Assembly: GCA_016866215.1 (NCBI GenBank) | Contig: VGNE01000032.1 | Coordinates: 1-42,885, forward strand | Length of the DNA: 42,885 nucleotides | Source of the DNA: Chloroflexota bacterium | GTDB lineage: Bacteria; Chloroflexota; Anaerolineae; Anaerolineales; Villigracilaceae | Direction: 5' to 3' | Shown here: in pieces, positions 30,945-38,500 of the stretch | Layout of the letters: every line of letters starts with the position of its first letter | Position numbering within the stretch: position 1 is the first letter of the stretch | The notes under the pieces: generated by a model | Database searches by the model: none | What the model saw: the letters and a program-made list of their open reading frames with translations, nothing else | What the model was told of the DNA's origin: nothing | Position numbers and translations under genes: made by a program

Positions 30945-31566
30945 GCATGTTACCCCATGGCTCAACGCATATCTTGACGGTGAATTGCCCGATGCGCAGT
31001 TGCGCCAGGTGGAAAAACATCTGGCAGAGTGTGATGAGTGTCAGGCAGAACTGGAGCAGATGCGGGACCTCTCCGCGCTTTTACATGAGACAGCTCCCGC
31101 GGATGAATTTCTCCCCACCGAGCGCTTCGTCGCCAACCTGACCTTGAACCTGCCTCGCCAGCCCGCGCAGTCTCAACCCCGCAAGGCTCTCGAAATCGGC
31201 TGGTGGCTGATCCCGGTTGGAGCGCTGGGAGTATGGCTCTTTTTCCAGGTTACGTTCTCGCTCAGTTCGGTGGTTTTGACCGTCTCTGAGACTGGCTTGC
31301 TTGGCAATGGTTTATCCTGGCTGCAGGGCGATCCGCCCCAAACCAGATGGTTCTCGATGGCGATGGATCTTTTTGGCGGACAGATCGGCTTCACTGGCAA
31401 ATTCATTTTGTCCGCGTTCAACGATCTCAGCCAGTTTATCCAGGACCTGAAGAGTCGTTTTATCTGGCAGGGGCTTTTCGCAACGCTGTATTTGGGTTGG
31501 CTGGCATCCTGGTGGCTGCGTCAGTCCAATCAGGCAATCCCTGCAAGTACGGTCCCGCAATCTTGA
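30937..31566 (+). CDS. Anti-sigma factor with zinc-finger (zf-HC2) domain
   Basis: A 209-residue membrane protein. The N-terminal HC2 zinc finger has the HxxxCxxC motif in VEKHLAECDECQAEL with the upstream His in KHVTPWLNAYLDGEL. A linker and a membrane helix follow at about 90-112 (WWLIPVGALGVWLFFQVTFSL), with a second hydrophobic stretch near the C-terminus. It should sequester the ECF factor encoded just upstream, which it overlaps by 8 bp. ATG 30937 has GGAGA at 30925-30929. Confidence 0.88.
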   Translation: MVKHVTPWLNAYLDGELPDAQLRQVEKHLAECDECQAELEQMRDLSALLHETAPADEFLPTERFVANLTLNLPRQPAQSQPRKALEIGWWLIPVGALGVWLFFQVTFSLSSVVLTVSETGLLGNGLSWLQGDPPQTRWFSMAMDLFGGQIGFTGKFILSAFNDLSQFIQDLKSRFIWQGLFATLYLGWLASWWLRQSNQAIPASTVPQS

Positions 31567-31640
31567 TGTGGAAATCGGTTCAAAAGAGCTCTTAAGTAAC
31601 CGTTCGAATGTAAAACAATAAATCAAAAGGAGTGTGTACC

Positions 31641-32783
31641 ATGTTAGATATTACAAAAATTCTCAAACGTTCCTGGCATATCCTCTGGAATTACCGAACT
31701 CTATGGATTTTCGGTTTCATCCTGGCTCTTGCCATGGGCGGCAACAACTTTGGCAACAATAACCGTTATTCCGCCAACGACGGAAATAACAACGACCAGC
31801 AGCCCGGCATACAAGCTCCGGATGGATGGGAAGGACTGCGCGGCGATACCCCCTCGGAGAAATTGAACGATGCTTTTCGACAGATCAACGAGGGAATTCA
31901 ACAACTGCGCGCCGAGTACCCTGTCGAATTCCGGATGGGAATCGCTGCGGCAATCACCTTGTTTGTTGTGATCCTAATCGTAAGCATTGTGGTAGCCATT
32001 CTGCGTTACGTCGCTGAGACTGCGACCATCCGCATGGTGGATGAATATGAGCAGACAGATCTCAAGGTTGGTTTCCGGCAGGGTTGGAAGTATGGCTGGT
32101 CGCCCGTTTCATGGCGGCTGTTCCTGATCAACTTCCTCACGCACATCCCGGCACTGGTCCTGTTCGTTATCCTGGGCTTGGTTGCCTGGTGGATCATCTC
32201 CACCGCTTTGAACGGTGCGGAATCGGCGCTCATCAACAGCCTCGTCGCCGGGATCGGCTTGTCCTTCCTGTCCATATTCATCACCGCCATTCTGATGATT
32301 GTGCTGCTTCTGCTGCGTGACTTTGCCTGGCGGATGGCTGTCCTCGAAGAGACTGGTGTGATGGAATCGCTGCGGCTGGCGACCTCTCTGGTGAAACGCA
32401 ACTGGAAAAGCGTTGGCTTGATGTGGCTCGTGATGATTGGCGTCAGAATTGTCTGGGCCGTCGCCTTCTTCATCCTGATCTTCCCATTGCTGATTGTTTC
32501 GATCCTTACCGCAGTGGGTGGCGTGCTTGTTGCGACTGTGCCCACCCTGATGGCTGCCGGAGTCGCCAGCCTGTTCTCTGCCCCGGATTACTGGCCCTGG
32601 ATTTTCGCCGCAATCATCGGGCTGCCGTTCTTCTTCGTTGTGGCTTTCTCACCGATTTTCCTGGTGAGCGGCTGGGGTCTAATCTACCAATCGAGTGTCT
32701 GGACGCTGACTTATCGTGAACTGAAAGCGCTGGATGTGGTTGTCCCCGCAATGATTGAAACCGGATCTCCCAACGGTAACTAA
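31641..32783 (+). CDS. Polytopic membrane protein of the ECF sigma operon
   Basis: 380 residues with about six membrane helices. It starts MLDITKILKRSWHILWNYRTLWIFGFILALAMGGNNFG, followed by an Asn-rich extracytoplasmic stretch and then membrane helices, several in the form seen in DUF7544 or glycerophosphodiester-phosphodiesterase membrane-domain proteins (WRMAVLEETGVMESLRLATSLVKRNWKSVGLMWLV). The AAAAGGAG at 31625-31632 fixes ATG 31641. The 74-bp gap after the anti-sigma factor suggests one transcript. The function is unknown; perhaps an envelope-stress effector. Confidence 0.7.
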   Translation: MLDITKILKRSWHILWNYRTLWIFGFILALAMGGNNFGNNNRYSANDGNNNDQQPGIQAPDGWEGLRGDTPSEKLNDAFRQINEGIQQLRAEYPVEFRMGIAAAITLFVVILIVSIVVAILRYVAETATIRMVDEYEQTDLKVGFRQGWKYGWSPVSWRLFLINFLTHIPALVLFVILGLVAWWIISTALNGAESALINSLVAGIGLSFLSIFITAILMIVLLLLRDFAWRMAVLEETGVMESLRLATSLVKRNWKSVGLMWLVMIGVRIVWAVAFFILIFPLLIVSILTAVGGVLVATVPTLMAAGVASLFSAPDYWPWIFAAIIGLPFFFVVAFSPIFLVSGWGLIYQSSVWTLTYRELKALDVVVPAMIETGSPNGN

Positions 32784-32792
32784 AACCAAAAA

Positions 32793-32818
32793 GGACCAGC
32801 CTCACACGAGGCTGGTCC
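32793..32818 (+). terminator. Hairpin after the membrane protein gene
   Basis: GGACCAGCCTC (32793-32803), ACAC, GAGGCTGGTCC (32808-32818): an 11-bp perfect stem 9 bp after the stop. There is no T-run on the plus strand, so termination efficiency is uncertain. Confidence 0.6.
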
Positions 32819-32827
32819 CTGGCAATT

Positions 32828-32965
32828 ATGTCATATGAGGCGCAAAAAATGAAAGCTATCAAAAAGACCGCAAGAATGACGGGGGCACTGTATCTTCTGC
32901 TGGCCGTGTTTGGTCCCTTCGGCATGTTGTATGTTCCATCCACGCTGATGGCGCCTTTGATCTGA
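32828..32965 (+). pseudogene. Truncated DUF4386-like membrane protein remnant
   Basis: A 45-codon frame reads KKTARMTGALYLLLAVFGPF followed by GMLYVPSTLMAPLI and a stop. That is the first helix and loop of DUF4386 membrane proteins, which are normally over 200 residues with several more helices. No continuation is seen in any frame downstream to 33160. Either ATG 32828 or ATG 32849 would be the start. It is a degraded gene end at the border to the sugar-utilisation region. Confidence 0.6.
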
Positions 32966-33162
32966 CCTGGCTACAACGCGGCTTATTCATTCACCTTACG
33001 CCATGGCATTGCAATGATTATACACGGATCAGCTTGGTTGGTTGCACGCCTTCCAGGGAGGCTCATCATACCCACAATTAATTACTCGTCACGGGAGAAC
33101 CTTTTCTCTCTACCCACTGCCTTAGGCAGTGGTTTTACAAAGATAATAAATCATAATTACGC
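32966..33162. other. Gene-free border between housekeeping and sugar regions
   Basis: No gene is visible. The palindrome CCACTGCC-TTA-GGCAGTGG (33115-33133) lies downstream of the acetylxylan-esterase-like gene and could terminate either strand. Confidence 0.5.
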
Positions 33163-34137
33163 TCATATCCCCATGAGGAATTGAAAACTCTGGTCAAAGA
33201 ATCCAGACAGCATCTCGTGCCCATAATCGGGGTAGATAGCCATTGACTTATGAGAAGTGATCTTATTGTAAGCTGCGAACTGGGATGATGGAGGGCAGAT
33301 AGTATCCATAAGACCAATTCCCCAAAGAACATCTGCTTGTATGCGCGAGGCTAGGTGCTGAATATCAATGTATCCCAGCTTCTCAAAAATGGCATCTTCA
33401 CGCTCATGCATCGGATCAAAGAAACGAAAGTACTCCTGAAGTTCTCTATATGCATCTCTAGCTTGATCCATTTCCCAAACCCGTTTGTAATCACTCAAAA
33501 ATGGATAGACCGGGGCGGCGCGTTTGATGCGCGGTTCCAAAGCAGTACATGCCACGGTCAAAGCTCCTCCCTGGCTTCCACCCGTTGCACCGACTCGTTC
33601 CGCATCAATATCAGGCATTTCCATTACGATCTTAGCCAATTGAGCTGTATCGAGAAATATCTGTCGAAAGAGTAATTTTTCCGGTGCACCTTTTAATGCA
33701 TCATCCAGGCCTCGAACGATATGCCCATGAAGCGTATTTCCAATAACCTCACCATTATCCTCGGATAGCCCCGCCTGACCACGGCAGTCCAAGGCAGCAA
33801 CAGTATATCCTTGAGCAACAAAACCTAACTTTTCTGACCAGTCCCCCGAATTTCCAGAGTAACCGTGGAACATTAGGACTGCTGGATGGGGTGAAGAGAT
33901 CTTGGCAGGTCGTAACAACTTGGCATGAACTCGTGCCCCGCCGACACCTGTGAAATACAAATGAAAACATTCCACGCCAGGTGCCTGAAATTTGGATGGA
34001 ACTAATTCCACCTGTGAATTTACCGATCTCATTTCTGTCAACCCTGTATCCCAGAAAATATCAAAATCATCCGGTCGAGGATTAATTCCCTGATAAAGTT
34101 TTAACTGATCAAATGGAAGATCAAAAGTCAGTGGCAT
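33163..34137 (-). CDS. Acetylxylan esterase / cephalosporin-C deacetylase family (CE7)
   Basis: A 324-residue alpha/beta hydrolase of the AXE1 type, which deacetylates xylo-oligosaccharides or other acetylated sugars. Motifs are PDDFDIFWDTGL near the N-terminus, YFTGVGGARVHAKLLRP, HGYSGNSGDW, DCRGQAGLSED, the GGSQGG nucleophile elbow, the acid residue in GLMDTICPPSSQFAAYN and the histidine in YPDYGHE. No signal peptide is seen, so it acts on imported sugars. It lies 3 bp downstream of the GH13 phosphorylase gene. Composition is more AT-rich than the aromatic region. Confidence 0.93.
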   Translation of the reverse strand: MPLTFDLPFDQLKLYQGINPRPDDFDIFWDTGLTEMRSVNSQVELVPSKFQAPGVECFHLYFTGVGGARVHAKLLRPAKISSPHPAVLMFHGYSGNSGDWSEKLGFVAQGYTVAALDCRGQAGLSEDNGEVIGNTLHGHIVRGLDDALKGAPEKLLFRQIFLDTAQLAKIVMEMPDIDAERVGATGGSQGGALTVACTALEPRIKRAAPVYPFLSDYKRVWEMDQARDAYRELQEYFRFFDPMHEREDAIFEKLGYIDIQHLASRIQADVLWGIGLMDTICPPSSQFAAYNKITSHKSMAIYPDYGHEMLSGFFDQSFQFLMGI

Positions 34138-34140
34138 ATT

Positions 34141-35631
34141 CTACTTATCCTTTTTCACTAACAAATCTATTATTTGAATTTTCCTTGAATTTGGACCAAG
34201 GTAAGATATCTCTGCAGACATATTAAGAAAATCAACATATAACTTGGCAAATAAATCTTGGTAGGTCCAAGTTAATATCAACTCATTATTGCTGCACTCG
34301 ACCACCTCAAAATTACCACTAAATGCAGGATGGGTGTTCCTGAATTCTATTAACTCAACCAACTTCTTAACTACAGGTCGTTGAACTTCCTGAGCAACTT
34401 CATTGACCGAATAATTATGGCGATTGATTTCACGTCCCTCCCCAGTTTGTGCAACCGCATCTGTATCATTCCTTCCAGCCAGCAATCCAACATAGTAAAC
34501 CTGAGGAATGCCGGGTGTAAAGAACTGAATGGCCCTGGCAGCCAGGTAAGCACTATCATTGCAATCCAGCATGGAATAGTAGGCACAGCGGATTTGATGC
34601 ACGTCAAATCCATCCGGATCTTTATGTTTCGGCGAGAAAATCAAACTCAGATTTGCTCCCCTTTTCAAACAGATATCCACCACCCTTCGGGTATCTTCGC
34701 TTAGATAAAGGCCATTCAAATCTGGTTTGATGGGTACGCCATCATGACAATCTAGCGTGGTAAATTGGTTGTGTGGACGAACTTGTAAATACTCTTTCAG
34801 CCTTTTGCTGGTCTTATTTAAGATCGCATCAAGAACAGTGAAGGGGAGGATAAAATCGTAGATCCAATACCCCTTTTCGGCTAATTTGAATTGGGTTTTG
34901 TAATCTGCATGGATTTCAGGCAGGATTTCAATATCAAGGGAACGTGCCAATTCTGAGATCCAGTCCAAGAATTGATAAATCTCTGGCTCTACAAAAAAGC
35001 ATGATGTCCCACGTTTCTTGATCACATACCCCACGGCATCCAATCGGACGATTTTGACATGATTGTTGCTGAAATTTGTCATGAATTCAGTCAGCAGCTG
35101 GCGAGCGATCGGAGAATTCATATCCATATCTATTTGTTCAGATGGGGTCGCTTTCCCAAATGTTGTCCACATCCTCTCTACTTTACCTGTTTTCTCAATA
35201 GTGAAATCGGAAAACGGTTCAGTCCGACGTAAAAATATCTTATTAATTTCCTGGCGTGGTGGGTTGCCTTCTGACCAAATTTTGTCCATCGTAATAAATA
35301 GATCCGAATATTCGGACTTGCGCCCTTTTTTCAAAAAATCCTGAAAATAATATGATTTCGCGGAGATATGATTAACCATCAGATCGAGCAGGATATTATG
35401 CTTTTCACTGATACGCTTGATATCTTCCCAGGTACCGAATTGCGGTTCGATTTCCAAATATGTAAGCGGTGCAAAGCCCCGGTCACCAGAAGATGGAAAT
35501 GGAGGCAAAATATGAATTCCACCCGTAAAAAGACCGGGGAAATAATTCTCAAGAACATAATTAAGCTTCTTTAGATCACCCCCCAATGAATCGGGATATG
35601 TTATTAACTGAACCTGATTTTTAACTTTCAT
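34141..35631 (-). CDS. GH13 sucrose-phosphorylase-family enzyme
   Basis: 496 residues of GH13 subfamily 18. The start VQLITYPDSLGGDLKKLNYVL and HILPPFPSSGDRGFAPLTYLEIEPQFGTW match sucrose phosphorylases. Catalytic residues are the nucleophile Asp in VRLDAVGY, the acid/base Glu in EILPEIHADYKTQ and the transition-state Asp in LDCHDG. QFFTPGIPQVYYVGLLAGRND and EINRHNY follow. The family reversibly phosphorolyses alpha-glucosides such as sucrose, sucrose 6'-phosphate, glucosylglycerol or glucosylglycerate; which one applies cannot be told here. It is cytosolic and translationally close to its neighbours on both sides. Confidence 0.92.
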   Translation of the reverse strand: MKVKNQVQLITYPDSLGGDLKKLNYVLENYFPGLFTGGIHILPPFPSSGDRGFAPLTYLEIEPQFGTWEDIKRISEKHNILLDLMVNHISAKSYYFQDFLKKGRKSEYSDLFITMDKIWSEGNPPRQEINKIFLRRTEPFSDFTIEKTGKVERMWTTFGKATPSEQIDMDMNSPIARQLLTEFMTNFSNNHVKIVRLDAVGYVIKKRGTSCFFVEPEIYQFLDWISELARSLDIEILPEIHADYKTQFKLAEKGYWIYDFILPFTVLDAILNKTSKRLKEYLQVRPHNQFTTLDCHDGVPIKPDLNGLYLSEDTRRVVDICLKRGANLSLIFSPKHKDPDGFDVHQIRCAYYSMLDCNDSAYLAARAIQFFTPGIPQVYYVGLLAGRNDTDAVAQTGEGREINRHNYSVNEVAQEVQRPVVKKLVELIEFRNTHPAFSGNFEVVECSNNELILTWTYQDLFAKLYVDFLNMSAEISYLGPNSRKIQIIDLLVKKDK

Positions 35632-35642
35632 ATCTACCCCTT

Positions 35643-36296
35643 TTATTCAACTTTTATTACATCATATTCATTTGTTATCAAAAAATCGGCTAATTGTCTT
35701 TGGCCGGCAATAATTTTATGTTCTGTGGCTAATATCTGCTCAATAAACGTATCGCCTGCTTCGTTGCCCCGGTTCCTTTTCTGGCGGTGTTCCAGAGTGT
35801 CTAGCCAATTCCTGGTAATGAATATCCTGGTATCTACATTCTTGAGCAACGAAGTGTAAGTGCCCTCAGCAATCACAACTTTTACGCCTTTCAAATAAAT
35901 CGTCTCTTCTTCAATAGTATTTGCATCATAATCAACCAACGGTTTTTTTATCTCATTCTTATCTTGGATAGCGTCTTTTAGATTGTGTTCTAGCACGTCG
36001 AGCTTCACCTCTACATGAGGCCCCAGCCATTCCGGGTCTGCTCTTCGTTTGGCATCGTTTGACTTAGGTGGGAGAATAAAATAATCATCCTGCCCTAAAA
36101 CAACAGATTTAATTCCGTAATTTTCCAATTCGTTGGCTATGGCCTGGCTGGTCTCAGATTTTCCACTACCAGACTCTCCCGCAACCGTGATGATATATCT
36201 GGTGTATTTTCCCCTGACTCTTTCAATGATTTGTGGAATAATTTCACTCGCAGCTCGTTTGTGATATTCCTGAATTACAAGTATGTCGCCTCTCAT
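35643..36296 (-). CDS. Uridine kinase-like P-loop kinase
   Basis: 217 residues with Walker A GESGSGKSE at about 40-48, a substrate/Walker-B-like VVLGQDDYFILPPKSND, DYDANTIEEETIYLKGVKVVIAEGTY and a lid region RNWLDTLEHRQKRNRGNEAGD. This is the uridine kinase/phosphoribulokinase fold, but its operon with a glucoside phosphorylase and a sugar esterase suggests a sugar or polyol kinase role, which is inference. It is the first gene of the three-gene AT-rich unit. ATG 36296 is the first in-frame start and no strong ribosome-binding site is seen. Confidence 0.8.
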   Translation of the reverse strand: MRGDILVIQEYHKRAASEIIPQIIERVRGKYTRYIITVAGESGSGKSETSQAIANELENYGIKSVVLGQDDYFILPPKSNDAKRRADPEWLGPHVEVKLDVLEHNLKDAIQDKNEIKKPLVDYDANTIEEETIYLKGVKVVIAEGTYTSLLKNVDTRIFITRNWLDTLEHRQKRNRGNEAGDTFIEQILATEHKIIAGQRQLADFLITNEYDVIKVE

Positions 36297-36691
36297 GTTG
36301 AACTCTCTATAATTGCTTTGATGTTGAATTCATGAAAGAACCTTGAATATTCAAATAAAGAAATTACAAACGATGTAGATGCCATAACTTGGGCGGGACC
36401 CTGGAGAAACTGATTTTGAAAATAGGACAAGCCGACCAAATAAAGAATCCGGCGTTTGCTTTTTGTCAACAATTGTTATTTGATTCTCTACCGTACATCC
36501 CATAAATTGATGTCGTTGCGAGCCGCCGCTCTTGTTCTTTGGCGGCGTGGCAATCTTCTTTTGAGTTGAAATATCTCATAAAACAGGGGATTGCTTCGGG
36601 CTAATGCCCTCGCAACGACATTTGTACGGTAGAGAATTATTTGATAAAAATGTAATGACACTCGGCACGTTGCTGCTCCGGGTTCCGCTGC
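36297..36691. other. Intergenic region carrying a palindromic element between the two sugar blocks
   Basis: About 395 bp without a gene. Near 36300-36345 on the minus strand are possible promoter bases of the kinase gene (TATAGA at about 36308-36313), but no convincing -35. The rest is dominated by the composite repeat at 36482-36638. Confidence 0.55.
36482..36638. repeat. Composite MITE-like element with nested inverted repeats
   Basis: Outer arms ATTCTCTACCGTACA (36483-36497) and TGTACGGTAGAGAAT (36623-36637) are perfect 15-bp inverted repeats. Nested inside, GATGTCGTTGCGAG (36509-36522) faces CTCGCAACGACAT (36609-36621), with GCAATC and GATTGC blocks between. It is the third member of the CGTCATTGCGAG family, here with additional ends. 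It sits exactly at the boundary between AT-rich and GC-rich sugar genes. Confidence 0.85.
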
Positions 36692-37516
36692 TCATCCCTT
36701 GAGCGAGCCTTGGAGCAGCGCCACGATGATCTGGCGCTGGAACAGGATAAAGACGATGAGGGTGGGGACCAGGATCAGGATCGTGCCGGCGCACAGCAGG
36801 GGGACATTGTTCGCGTAGTGGCCCTGGAACGCTCCCAGCCCTCCGGCCATCGTCCGTTGTGTCGGGTCCTCGACGAGCACCAAGGATAGGAGAAACTGGT
36901 TCCACGTCCAGATGGACGTGAGGATTCCGAGTGAGGCGACCGGCGCTTGCGCCAGCGGGACGTGAATCCGCCAGAATAGGTCCCAGGTGGTCGCCCCATC
37001 GACGCGGGCTGCCTCCGAGAGCTCGCTTGGCATGTTGACGAAGTGGGCGCGCATCCAGAAGACGGCAAAAGGCATGTACAAGGCGATCAGCGGAAGCGCG
37101 ATCGCGACCCGGGTGTTGTAGATACCTATCGCCCGCTCCAGAAAGTAGATAGGGATGATGATCCCCTGGAACGGGAGTGTTAACCCGAACACAAACAGGA
37201 AGAGTAGCACGCTAGCACCGGGGATCCGCAGGAGACCGATGGCGAACCCGGCCATTGTTGAGATGACAAGGGTTGCAGGCACGACAGAAAGGACAATAAA
37301 TATGCTCGACGCGAGGAGCTTGGGCATTTCCGCCATGTTGAACGCTGTCACGAAATTGATCCACTGCGGGTTCTCAGGCCATTCGAGTCCGCCGGGTACA
37401 GTACCGGACGGATGCAGTGCGGTCATGAAGATGCTGATGAAGGGCAGGATCGTGAACGCCATCAGTGCTAGGAGAAGAAACCGGCCTGCCCAGAGCTCGC
37501 CGCGAGCAACCTTCAT
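36692..37516 (-). CDS. Carbohydrate ABC transporter permease (MalG-like)
   Basis: 274 residues with six membrane helices and the EAA loop EAARVDGATTWDLFWRIHVPLAQ that docks the ATPase. It forms the inner-membrane channel with the permease encoded just upstream. The start at 37516 overlaps that gene's stop (ATGA); an upstream start at 37540 would add eight unconserved residues. GC content is clearly higher than in the esterase/phosphorylase genes next door. No ATPase gene is present, as is usual for systems sharing a general sugar ATPase. Confidence 0.93.
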   Translation of the reverse strand: MKVARGELWAGRFLLLALMAFTILPFISIFMTALHPSGTVPGGLEWPENPQWINFVTAFNMAEMPKLLASSIFIVLSVVPATLVISTMAGFAIGLLRIPGASVLLFLFVFGLTLPFQGIIIPIYFLERAIGIYNTRVAIALPLIALYMPFAVFWMRAHFVNMPSELSEAARVDGATTWDLFWRIHVPLAQAPVASLGILTSIWTWNQFLLSLVLVEDPTQRTMAGGLGAFQGHYANNVPLLCAGTILILVPTLIVFILFQRQIIVALLQGSLKG

Positions 37517-38460
37517 TGTGCACTCTCCCGAGTCAGCCACTGGATCGGGAGGATGACGATGACTACTAGGATCATGAGCATGACGGCCAGAGCAGACGCC
37601 GGACCTATAGCTCGCTGGGTGAATGCAAGGATGTAGATCTGGATCCCGGGAACCGACGTCGAGTTGCCAGGCCCACCGGCTGTCGTGACCCAGATGATGT
37701 CAAACGCGGCGAGCGCGGCGATCACCGTGACGGTCAGGCACACACCGATCTCGTGTCGGAGAAGAGGGATAGTGATCGCGAGGAACTCCTGGAACCAGCT
37801 CGCGCCGTCGAGCCTTGCAGATTCATAGAGGGCAGGGTCGATTTTTGTCATACCCGTCTGAAGCAGGACGATGCAGAATCCCAGCAGCACCCAGACTCCG
37901 ACCATGCCGACGGCCGAGAGTGCCCAGTTGAAGTCGCCGAGCCAGGCACGAGTGAGCGCGCCGAGCCCGACGGTCCTGAGCGCCTGGTTGATCAAGCCCG
38001 GGAGAGCCAGCAGCCAACCCCAGATGATGCCGGCAGCGACGAGCGCGATGACCTGGGGTAGGAACAGAACGGTCCGGGCGACCGCTCCGAACCTCCCGGT
38101 CGCCACACGATGGATCACGCTTGCGACAATGAGCCCAAGTCCCACCGGAATGAAGCTGAACCACACGACCAGCCAGAATGCGTTGAAGATCGTCCCAATC
38201 AGGTTGGGCACCTGGAAGACATACACGTAGTTCTTCACCCCCACCCAGGTCATCGGCCCGACGCCATTCCAGCGAAAGAACGAGTACACGATGGTCAACA
38301 GGAAAGGCACGAGCACGAAGAACGCGTACATGAACAGCGCCGGCAGGGTGAATAGCCAGCCAACAAAGGTCTCCCGACGGACCCGTTTACTGAGGTAGGT
38401 CCGCCGGGAGGTCATGAAAGCCGCAGGGCGTTTGTCTGAAGTCATCATCAATATTACCAT
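37513..38460 (-). CDS. Carbohydrate ABC transporter permease (MalF/UgpA-like)
   Basis: A 315-residue inner-membrane subunit with six helices after a basic N-terminus (KRVRRETFVGWLFTLPALFMYAFFVLVPF) and an EAA-type loop YESARLDGASWFQEFLAITIPLLRHE. AGGPGNSTSV lies before the last helices. ATG 38460 is the first start; ATG 38448 or 38445 (MTSDKRPAAF) is equally possible since no ribosome-binding site decides. Downstream of the solute-binding protein gene and coupled to the second permease. GC-rich. Confidence 0.92.
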   Translation of the reverse strand: MVILMMTSDKRPAAFMTSRRTYLSKRVRRETFVGWLFTLPALFMYAFFVLVPFLLTIVYSFFRWNGVGPMTWVGVKNYVYVFQVPNLIGTIFNAFWLVVWFSFIPVGLGLIVASVIHRVATGRFGAVARTVLFLPQVIALVAAGIIWGWLLALPGLINQALRTVGLGALTRAWLGDFNWALSAVGMVGVWVLLGFCIVLLQTGMTKIDPALYESARLDGASWFQEFLAITIPLLRHEIGVCLTVTVIAALAAFDIIWVTTAGGPGNSTSVPGIQIYILAFTQRAIGPASALAVMLMILVVIVILPIQWLTRESAQ

Positions 38461-38500
38461 TGATCAGGCAGGCGCACTCATCGTCCTGCGGTTACCACCA

